Origin: an uncultured bacterium
GTDB lineage: Bacteria > Bacteroidota > Bacteroidia > Bacteroidales > JACABE01
Assembly: GCA_903911455.1 (NCBI GenBank)
Contig: CAIWDQ010000351.1
Span: forward strand, 1 to 12,074
Reading direction: 5' to 3'
DNA length: 12,074 nucleotides
The notes beneath the pieces are model-generated. The model worked only from the letters and a program-made list of their open reading frames with translations, did not search any database and was not told the origin of the DNA. The position numbers and the translations under genes were made by a program. Of this stretch, positions 1-5,483 are shown in pieces. Numbering within the stretch: position 1 is the stretch's first letter; the number at the start of each line of letters is the position of its first letter.

Positions 1-96
1 ACAAAAAATTATTAATAATTTTATTCTTTTGAAAAAAAATGTGTTGAGTTTATACGAAAATAGATAAGATTAAATGGAAATTTAAAAACATTTATT

Positions 97-3000
97 ATGA
101 AAAGGGTTTCTTTTAGAAAAAAAATATCAATAATATGCCCCTTGCTATTCTTTTTAATATTTAGCTTTAGTTTAAAAGCTCAAATTGTAATTCCAACTCA
201 ATGCGCAAATAGTGATTTCTCATTAAATAATTTTGCCAACTGGACAGGTTGTTATTGTCTTCCTAATTCTACTACATGTTATACAGCAACTGAAAACGGT
301 ACTTTTCCCAATTGTGTTGCTATGTCACCTCTCCCAAGTATATATTGTGGTGCTTCTGGATTTTACACTACTTCAACTCTTGCTCAACCATCACTCCATA
401 CAATCATTACTCCTCAAAATACAAATTATCCTAATGGTGGTTATGATTCCTTAACTAATTTTGTTTTAAAGAAAATTCCTCCAGGAGTTAATCAGGTTGT
501 TCGTTTAAACAGTTGGCATACTTTATACCAATCTTCACAATTGATGTATCAGATAACTGTTGATACTAATATTTCAGGATTATTTGTATATAATTATGCT
601 GCTGTATTAGAAAATCCAAGTCATCCATGTAATCAGCAACCTTATTTTCAAATTCGTATTCTTAATCAAAGTGGTGTCCCATTAACAAATACATGTGCTT
701 GTTTTACCTATGTTGCAGGTACACCCGGAACTTTTGTTAATAATTGCACCGCTTACGGTCATATTATTAATTGGTTTGATTGGCAAACAATAGGAATGAG
801 TTTAAAACCTTATCACGGACAAACTATCAAGATACAATTTATTGCTCAGGATTGTGGGGCAGGTGGTCATTTTGGATATGCTTACTTTTATGCTTTATGT
901 GTTCCCCGACGTATTAATATTACTTATTGTGTTGGAAGTTTGCAAGCCACATTAACAGCTCCTAATGGCTTTAGGTACAAATGGTATCCGGGGGGTGATA
1001 CTACTCAATCAATAATACTTAATAACCCGGTTGATAGTAGTTTATTTTGGTGTGCAATTGTTTCTAAATCTAATCCTGCTTGTATAGATACTCTAAGAAC
1101 ATTGATAGTTCATAATATTATTAATTCTGATTTTCAGTTAGCACCTGCTTGTGCTAATGTTCCTGCTACGTTTACGTATGGATCTACAAGTAATGTCCCT
1201 CTATATTTCTGGAATTGGAACTTTGGGAATCCAGGTTCGCCCGGCAATTCTACTAATATGGGGTCGGTAGTTTCTCATACATTTACTACTCCCGGAACTT
1301 ATATAGTGAGGTTAATTGATACCCTTGCCAGTGGTTGTAGAGATACTATGATTAAAACTATTACTGTTTTGCCTAATCTTTCGCCACCTGTAGTTAATGT
1401 TAGTATATGTCAGGGGGGAAGTTATACCCTTCCTAATGGAAACATTGTAACTACAACCGGTGTTTATCCGGTTACATATACTTCTTCTAACGGTTGTGAT
1501 AGTACTGTTACTACTAATTTAACTGTTAAATCATCGTATAATCTTTCTACAAATAAATCAATTTGTCAAGGGCAGACTTATCATATAGGTACGCATTATT
1601 ATTCTTCATCCGGAACTTATTTAGATTCATTAAAAACAGTTTACAATTGTGATAGTATTGTTACAACTAATTTAATTGTTTATCCTAATGTAAGTCCTGT
1701 TGTTAATAAAACCATATGCCAGGGTAAAACCTATCATGTAGGGATACACACTTATACATTAGCAGGTACTTTTATTGATTCGTTGAAGACATCAGTTAAT
1801 TGCGATAGTATTATTACTACTCATTTGTTTGTTAATCCTGTTGTTAATTTAAGTGTTAACAAAACAATTTGTCAGGGACAGACTTATCAGGTAGGCATAC
1901 ATATATATTCTGCTACAGGTACATATATTGATACCTTAAATACTTATTTAAATTGTGATAGTATTATTACGACTCATCTAATAGTAAAACCAACTTATAA
2001 TCCTAGTGTAAACAAAGTAATTTGTCAGGGGCAATCGTATCACGTAGGGACTCATATTTATACTACAGCAGGAACTTATATTGATTCATTAAAATCAATT
2101 GCTAATTGTGACAGTATTATTACCACTCATTTAACTGTAAATAGTACGTATGATATTAATAGATATAATTCTATTTGTATTGGTCAGACGTTTCATATAG
2201 GGATACATTATTATTCAGTAAATGGAGTTTATAACGATACATTGCAAACTACTAAAGGATGCGATAGTATTATTACTACACATTTAACAGTTATACCTCA
2301 ACTTCATAATACAATTAATCCTTATATTTGTCAGGGGGAGGTGTTTAATATAGGTATTCATTCTTATACTACAACTGGAACTTATGTTGATACTTTAGTT
2401 GCCTTTTCAGGATGTGATAGTGTAGTTAAAACTAATCTTACTGTTAAACCTACTAAATATACTTCGCTGTCACCTGTTATATGTTCGGGTGATACTGTAA
2501 AGGTAGGTATACATAATTATATTAATACCGGGGTTTATCAAGATACTTTATTGTCGGATATTGGATGTGATAGTGTTATTACTACTAATTTATTAACAAT
2601 CCCAACTCCAACTGTAAATTTGGGTCTTGATACTTTATTATGTTTTGGTATGGTATTAAATCTGGATGCTACATGTCAGTATGCAACTTATCTTTGGCAG
2701 GATAATAGTAAGAACTCTACATTTTATGTTAAGAAAGAAGGAGTATATTGGGTTCGATTAATGATAGATAGTACTTGTACTGCAAGTGATACTATTGTTG
2801 TTACATATAAAGATTGTTCTATTCCTGATATCTTTATTCCAAATGCATTTACTCCTGATGGTGATGGATTGAATGATGTTTTCAAAATTGAAACTGCTCT
2901 TCAATTTACTAAGTTTAAACTATACATTTACAATCGTTGGGGTGATTTGGTATTCGAAAGTGAAGATAAAAACTTTGGTTGGGATGGAACCTACAGTCAT

Positions 3001-3102
3001 AAACCTGCACCAAATGCAGTGTATGTATATCTGGTTACAGGTACTGTTAAATACAGTAATGTAACTTTTAAACGTACAGGAAGTGTAACTTTGGTGAGGT
3101 AA
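97..3102 (+). CDS. Large secreted adhesin-like protein with PKD-like domain, eight 51-aa repeats and T9SS type B sorting domain
   Basis: The 1001-residue product is probably exported across both membranes by Sec plus T9SS and displayed or released at the cell surface. Residues 1-29 form a signal peptide: basic MKRVSFRKK, a hydrophobic core, then likely cleavage after SLKA. Residues 35-270 are a Cys-rich beta-type region I cannot assign. Residues 280-335 look Ig-like (YKWYPGGDTTQS). Residues 340-425 are PKD-like (FWNWNFG, HTFTTPGTYIVRL). Eight repeats starting ICQG or similar occupy about 437-835. Residues 840-905 form another Ig-like unit (YLWQDNS). The C-terminus from about 910 is a gliding-motility/CHU_C domain with IPNAFTPDGDGLNDVF, YNRWGDLVFES and GWDGTY, the type B sorting signature. 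The ATG at 97 is chosen because the signal peptide follows it; the upstream sequence is A-rich without Shine-Dalgarno. An adhesive role is inferred from architecture; ligand unknown. Confidence 0.9.
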   Translation: MKRVSFRKKISIICPLLFFLIFSFSLKAQIVIPTQCANSDFSLNNFANWTGCYCLPNSTTCYTATENGTFPNCVAMSPLPSIYCGASGFYTTSTLAQPSLHTIITPQNTNYPNGGYDSLTNFVLKKIPPGVNQVVRLNSWHTLYQSSQLMYQITVDTNISGLFVYNYAAVLENPSHPCNQQPYFQIRILNQSGVPLTNTCACFTYVAGTPGTFVNNCTAYGHIINWFDWQTIGMSLKPYHGQTIKIQFIAQDCGAGGHFGYAYFYALCVPRRINITYCVGSLQATLTAPNGFRYKWYPGGDTTQSIILNNPVDSSLFWCAIVSKSNPACIDTLRTLIVHNIINSDFQLAPACANVPATFTYGSTSNVPLYFWNWNFGNPGSPGNSTNMGSVVSHTFTTPGTYIVRLIDTLASGCRDTMIKTITVLPNLSPPVVNVSICQGGSYTLPNGNIVTTTGVYPVTYTSSNGCDSTVTTNLTVKSSYNLSTNKSICQGQTYHIGTHYYSSSGTYLDSLKTVYNCDSIVTTNLIVYPNVSPVVNKTICQGKTYHVGIHTYTLAGTFIDSLKTSVNCDSIITTHLFVNPVVNLSVNKTICQGQTYQVGIHIYSATGTYIDTLNTYLNCDSIITTHLIVKPTYNPSVNKVICQGQSYHVGTHIYTTAGTYIDSLKSIANCDSIITTHLTVNSTYDINRYNSICIGQTFHIGIHYYSVNGVYNDTLQTTKGCDSIITTHLTVIPQLHNTINPYICQGEVFNIGIHSYTTTGTYVDTLVAFSGCDSVVKTNLTVKPTKYTSLSPVICSGDTVKVGIHNYINTGVYQDTLLSDIGCDSVITTNLLTIPTPTVNLGLDTLLCFGMVLNLDATCQYATYLWQDNSKNSTFYVKKEGVYWVRLMIDSTCTASDTIVVTYKDCSIPDIFIPNAFTPDGDGLNDVFKIETALQFTKFKLYIYNRWGDLVFESEDKNFGWDGTYSHKPAPNAVYVYLVTGTVKYSNVTFKRTGSVTLVR
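1405..2601 (+). repeat. Eight in-frame ~153-bp coding repeats (51-residue units)
   Basis: Units inside the large adhesin begin at residues 437, 489, 540, 591, 642, 693, 744 and 795, so the period is 51 residues (52 for the first). Each unit reads roughly ICQGQTYHVGIHTY, then TGTYIDSL, then NCDSIITTHLTV and a short linker. Units 2-5 are the most alike; the first (ICQGGSYTLPNG) and last (ICSGDTVKVG) are divergent, as expected for an array growing from the middle. Two conserved Cys per unit (ICQG and NCDS) could form one disulfide within each unit outside the cell. Confidence 0.9.
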
Positions 3103-3187
3103 CATTAAGTTGAGATTTCTTTAATAAATATTCCTGTTTTAATTTAATTTCTTTTAAATCCAACATTTTTTCAAAATGTGTGAATCG

Positions 3188-3215
3188 TGTAACAAATATA
3201 TTTAATTATGTAACA
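3188..3215 (+). promoter_or_regulatory. Direct repeat TGTAACA with 21-bp spacing
   Basis: TGTAACA occurs at 3188-3194 and again at 3209-3215, exactly 21 bp (two helical turns) apart. It lies just upstream of a candidate promoter for the small helical protein gene. This layout suits a dimeric activator binding one DNA face. The match is short and in AT-rich DNA, so chance is possible. Confidence 0.25.
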
Positions 3216-3216
3216 G

Positions 3217-3243
3217 TTGCTTTTCCGAATGGTAGTAATTTTG
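3217..3243 (+). promoter_or_regulatory. Candidate Bacteroidetes-type promoter for the 161-aa protein gene
   Basis: TAATTTTG at 3236-3243 is a full match to the Bacteroidetes -7 consensus TAnnTTTG. A TTG lies upstream at 3217-3219, 16 bp away, slightly shorter than the usual spacing. Transcription would start about 40 nt before the ATG at 3292. Confidence 0.4.
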
Positions 3244-3291
3244 CCATGTTTTAAACAATAACAATTTTAATAATCTTAAAAAAAAATTACA

Positions 3292-3777
3292 ATGTCAGAA
3301 GAAAATGAAATGTCAATTGAAATTACTGATCCAAATATGGTGCTAATTTTAGGCCATATAGCAAGTGTTAAATCAATGTTGCCGTCAACATTATTAAATT
3401 TAACACCAGGTAAAAGAAAATCTATGTTAAAGATGGGTGACAAAACAATTGCTTTTTGCTCCAAAGCACTTGAGTTTGCAACCTTGAATCCTAACTTACG
3501 TCCTCCTTATGTGGATTTAGTTGAATTTAAGAAAGATCTGGATGCTGTAATAGCAATGCAGACAATTTTACGTTCGATGTTAGAAATTACTTCTAAATTG
3601 GATGATTCTATTTTAATATGTGGAAAAGATGCATACATAGCTGCATTATCTATTTATAAAATGGTAAAAGATGGAGCTTTAAGAAATGTATCAGGAGCAA
3701 AAATAGCAGAAACAGAACTTTCTAAAAGGTTTCCAGGAGGACCTATAGTAGCTGAAGAAATTTCACCAATAGTTTAA
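3292..3777 (+). CDS. Small soluble helical protein of unknown function
   Basis: The product has 161 residues with no signal peptide, no membrane segment and no metal-binding or catalytic motif that I can see, so it should be cytoplasmic. Predicted character is largely alpha-helical: a helix around 15-30, a conserved-looking block GKRKSMLKMGDKTIAFCSKA at 40-59, then NPNLRPPYVDLVEF, two long amphipathic helices at about 80-105 and 108-130, and a C-terminal block GAKIAETELSKRFPGGP. From memory it resembles short hypothetical proteins found across Bacteroidota that share the MGDKT and RFPG blocks, but I know of no assigned function. The ATG at 3292 follows an A-rich run (A9 then TTACA), as usual for this phylum. 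It stands alone: 189 bp after the adhesin gene, with its own candidate promoter and a strong terminator downstream. Confidence 0.8.
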   Translation: MSEENEMSIEITDPNMVLILGHIASVKSMLPSTLLNLTPGKRKSMLKMGDKTIAFCSKALEFATLNPNLRPPYVDLVEFKKDLDAVIAMQTILRSMLEITSKLDDSILICGKDAYIAALSIYKMVKDGALRNVSGAKIAETELSKRFPGGPIVAEEISPIV

Positions 3778-3809
3778 TATAAAAAGGAATTTTGGGTTAC
3801 TAGATTAAG

Positions 3810-3862
3810 AAGTGCCTAAAGTTATCTAAGACGATTGTCTTAAATACTTTAGGCACTTTTTT
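3810..3862 (+). terminator. Rho-independent terminator of the 161-aa protein gene
   Basis: A 13-bp perfect stem pairs 3810-3822 (AAGTGCCTAAAGT) with 3846-3858. A second inner stem, TAAGAC (3827-3832) with GTCTTA (3837-3842), extends it. Six T residues follow at 3857-3862. It begins 33 bp after the stop codon. No A-run precedes the left arm, so it works mainly on the plus strand. Confidence 0.9.
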
Positions 3863-3940
3863 ATTGAAATAAACGAACTGATAAGCTTGGGTGTCTTTGG
3901 TAAGATGGTCGGGATTCTCCTTGTTAAGGTCGTTAGAGAC

Positions 3941-4171
3941 GTTCGGATGGTCTCGGAGGACGTTCAGATGGTTGGCTGGGACGTTCGGATGGTCTCGGAG
4001 GACGTCCCGATGGTTGGCATGGACGTTCAGATGGTCTCGGAGGACGTTCGGATAGTCGGCTGGGACGTTCGGATGGTCGGCAGAGACGTTCGGATGGTTG
4101 GTGGAGACGTTCGGATGGTCTCAGAGGTCGTTCGGATGGTCGGCGGGGACGTTCGGACCAAGGATGGAGAC
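3941..4171. repeat. GC-rich 21-bp tandem repeat array, 11 copies
   Basis: Ten intact 21-bp units and an eleventh half-diverged unit run without interruption or spacer; a 9-bp partial unit (GTTAGAGAC) precedes them. The unit starts GTTCGGATGGTCTCGGAGG and ends AC. Units 1, 3 and 5 carry TCTCGGAGG while 2, 4 and 6 carry TTGGCTGGG-type sequence, so the first half has a 42-bp higher-order period; units 7-10 lose this alternation. GC is about 60 percent against roughly one third around it. As 21 is a multiple of three, reading frames stay open through it on both strands, giving a plus-strand DVRMVSE heptapeptide pattern. That frame can only start at a TTG (3887) or an internal ATG (3905), lacks upstream signals and stops inside the following terminator, so I treat the array as non-coding. 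Confidence 0.9.
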
Positions 4172-4202
4172 CTGAATAAGGTAGGCATCCTCCAGAAGCA
4201 GA

Positions 4203-4248
4203 AATATAACATGTTAGTTTAGTGTATCTAACATGTTATATTGTTTTT
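4203..4248 (+). terminator. Rho-independent terminator closing the GC-rich repeat island
   Basis: A 15-bp perfect stem pairs 4203-4217 (AATATAACATGTTAG) with 4228-4242, with a 10-nt loop. The distal arm runs into a T-rich tail TTGTTTTT (4241-4248). It lies 31 bp after the last 21-bp unit. With the terminator at 3810-3862 it encloses the array, which suggests that the array is either transcribed as a short RNA or insulated from neighbouring transcription. Confidence 0.8.
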
Positions 4249-4333
4249 GAGATATGAGCGTTTTTTTGAATAAAAACATCGTTAAAATTAGATTGAAGTT
4301 TTGGTAAATAAATTAAAAATAATGAATATTAAT
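4243..4333. other. Spacer between repeat-island terminator and first A module
   Basis: AT-rich DNA with no gene. The similar spacer at 4511-4585, between the short and full elements, holds only a 9-bp inverted repeat: AATGTTAAT (4538-4546) with 4577-4585, the latter ending at the base before module A copy 2. Confidence 0.5.
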
Positions 4334-4510
4334 AGCTGCTTAGCGACGACCTTTTTGTAGAAAAGAAAAAACAGCAAACAACAGCTGCGGAGAAGCGACC
4401 TATTACTAATTAACAAAAAATAAGATTTCAATAGGTCACCGCTACGCGGCTTTTACATTTCACGGGTTTGGTTCGTACTACAAATAGTACGCAGCTATGC
4501 TGCTGGAAAC
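4334..4510 (+). mobile_element. Transposase-less A-B element (177 bp, MITE/REP-like derivative)
   Basis: Module A (4334-4405) and module B (4430-4510) are separated by only 24 bp. A matches the A module beside the transposase at 62 of 72 positions without gaps, and B matches its partner at 66 of 81. The same ends, order and orientation as the transposase-bearing element 76 bp downstream indicate an internally deleted, non-autonomous copy. Hairpins: an imperfect GCTGC-type stem in A; in B, CCGC-TAC-GCGG, a perfect 7-bp stem CGTACTA/TAGTACG (4474-4480 with 4485-4491), and GCAGC-TAT-GCTGC (4491-4503). The end of A and the start of B are inverted copies of each other, so the single strand can also fold as one compound hairpin. 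Confidence 0.75.
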
Positions 4511-4585
4511 TTTAAATTTGAAATCAAACAATATTAAAATGTTAATAATGTTATGTTATAAGAACAATTTTAATTAATTAACATT

Positions 4586-4657
4586 AGTCGCGTAGCGACG
4601 ACCTCTTTGTAGAAAAGTAATAACAACAAACAAAAGCTGCGTAGCAGCGACCTATTA
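4586..4657 (+). repeat. Module A, copy 2 (left end of the full element)
   Basis: This 72-bp module is shared without gaps with 4334-4405 and 5321-5392, each differing from this copy at 10 positions. It is itself two related halves: hairpin plus CGACCTCTTTGTAG, an AC/A-rich spacer, then hairpin plus CGACCTATTA. It ends 12 bp before the transposase ATG, so its second hairpin lies in the likely 5' leader. In Salmonella IS200 a leader hairpin represses translation; a similar role here is inference. Confidence 0.8.
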
Positions 4658-4669
4658 AAAATTATAATT

Positions 4670-5137
4670 ATGGCAAATGTATACAGTCAGGTTTACCTGC
4701 AATTCGTTTTTACAGTAAAAGGAAAGTTAAGTTTGATAAATAACAAGCATAACGATGAATTACAAAAGTACATTACTGGAGTTGTCCAAAATAGAAAGCA
4801 TAAATTGATTGCTATTAACAATGTTCCTGACCATATGCATTTATTTGTCGGCTTTGGAAATACACAGTCCCATGCCGAATTTATGGAAGAAGTTAAAGCG
4901 ATCTCATCAAAATTTATAAATGAAAAACATTGGATAAATGGTAAGTTTGAATGGCAACGTGGTTACGGAGTTTTTTCATATTCTCATTCACAAATTGATT
5001 ATGTTTATAAATATATAATGAATCAACAAGAGCATCATAAAAAACAAACCTTTAAGGAAGAATATTTAGAACTCCTCAAAGAGTTTCATATAGAATATAA
5101 TGAGAAGTATTTATTTGAGTGGATTGAAGAAGAGTAA
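4670..5137 (+). CDS. tnpA: IS200/IS605-family Y1 (HUH) transposase
   Basis: A 155-residue single-domain Y1 transposase, full length for the family. These enzymes cut and rejoin single-stranded DNA at element ends by recognising hairpins, using a metal held by the HUH motif and a tyrosine nucleophile. HUH is visible as H55-M-H57 in PDHMHLF. The likely nucleophile is Y115 in YKYIMNQQEHH, with Q119 four residues later as in ISHp608 TnpA (Y127/Q131). The N-terminus MANVYSQVYLQFVFTVKGK and the block FEWQRGYGVFSYSHSQID are typical of Bacteroidota members. No frameshift or missing motif is seen, so it could be active. No tnpB/IscB partner is present. The ATG at 4670 fits the family N-terminus. Conserved hairpin modules flank it on both sides, in keeping with a role as their mobilising enzyme. 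RAYT-type domestication cannot be excluded. Confidence 0.93.
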   Translation: MANVYSQVYLQFVFTVKGKLSLINNKHNDELQKYITGVVQNRKHKLIAINNVPDHMHLFVGFGNTQSHAEFMEEVKAISSKFINEKHWINGKFEWQRGYGVFSYSHSQIDYVYKYIMNQQEHHKKQTFKEEYLELLKEFHIEYNEKYLFEWIEEE

Positions 5138-5185
5138 ATAGATTATGTTAATTCTCATAATTTAAAACCCAATTATTTCCATCTA

Positions 5186-5266
5186 AATAGGTCGCCGCTA
5201 CGCGGCTTGTACATTTTCGTGGTGTGACACGTACTATAAATAGGACGCAAATACGCTGCTGGAAAC
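5186..5266 (+). repeat. Module B, copy 2 (right end of the full element)
   Basis: An 81-bp module shared with 4430-4510 (66 of 81 identical, no gaps). It opens with AATAGGTCGCCGC, the reverse complement of the kind of sequence that ends module A, and carries the perfect hairpin GCCGC-TAC-GCGGC. The middle stem (CGTACTA with TAGGACG) has one mismatch here. Both copies finish with CGCTGCTGGAAAC or TGCTGCTGGAAAC, after which similarity stops abruptly; this marks the likely right boundary. Confidence 0.8.
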
Positions 5267-5294
5267 AATTACGAATTACGAATTACGAATTACG
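5267..5294. repeat. Heptanucleotide microsatellite (AATTACG)x4
   Basis: Four perfect copies of AATTACG begin at the base after the right boundary of the IS200-like element. Perfect identity suggests recent slippage, or repeated target-site events at the junction. It lies outside any gene. Confidence 0.9.
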
Positions 5295-5320
5295 GTATGG
5301 TTTGTGAAAAAAGAAATATC

Positions 5321-5392
5321 AGTTGCGTAGTGACGACCTATTTGTAGAAAAGCTACAACGACAAACAAAAGTTGCATAGCAGCGAACTATTA
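5321..5392 (+). repeat. Module A, copy 3 (solo end)
   Basis: A third 72-bp A module in the same orientation (62 of 72 identical to the copy at 4586). Several differences retain pairing through G-T wobble, such as GTTGC-GTA-GTGAC and GTTGC-ATA-GCAGC, so the hairpins are kept as RNA and only partly as DNA. No B module follows; the DNA passes into the terminator of the protease gene. It is a solo left end, either left after a deletion or inserted on its own. Confidence 0.75.
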
Positions 5393-5411
5393 CAAACTCT
5401 CTTACATCAAC

Positions 5412-5453
5412 AAAAAAAGAATCCCCGCTAACAATACGTTAACGGGGATTCTT
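5412..5453 (-). terminator. Rho-independent terminator of the M4 protease gene
   Basis: Arms 5417-5432 (AAGAATCCCCGCTAAC) and 5438-5453 pair at 15 of 16 positions with a 5-nt loop. On the minus strand the hairpin is followed by seven T residues (complement of A at 5412-5418). It lies 31 bp after the protease stop codon. It may also weakly stop plus-strand readthrough from the mobile island. Confidence 0.9.
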
Positions 5454-5483
5454 ATTATAAGATATATTATTTAGATACTAACT

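Larger units (their letters stand above)
4586..5266 (+). mobile_element. IS200/IS605-like element with hairpin ends (about 681 bp)
   Basis: Bounded by module A (4586-4657) on the left and module B (5186-5266) on the right, with one Y1 transposase gene between. The left end has two perfect 5-bp hairpins with GTA loops: GTCGC-GTA-GCGAC at 4587-4599 and GCTGC-GTA-GCAGC at 4636-4648. The right end starts with GCCGC-TAC-GCGGC (5194-5206). Subterminal hairpins, absence of terminal inverted repeats and small size are typical of IS200/IS605 elements. Boundaries are inferred from where similarity to the other A and B copies stops; no empty site is available to confirm them. The alternative reading is a RAYT gene flanked by its REP sequences. 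Confidence 0.7.

Noticed and set aside
1..96. Promoter of the adhesin gene
   Set aside because: TATTCTTTTG near position 22-31 resembles a -7 element but has the wrong internal spacing, and no upstream TTG is visible in the short leader available.
3163..3179. Short hairpin ACATTTT-TTC-AAAATGT after the adhesin gene as a terminator
   Set aside because: The stem is only 7 bp and AT-rich, with no T-tract after it, so it is too weak to call.
3941..4171. CRISPR array
   Set aside because: The 21-bp units are directly contiguous with no unique spacers, and no cas genes are in the window.
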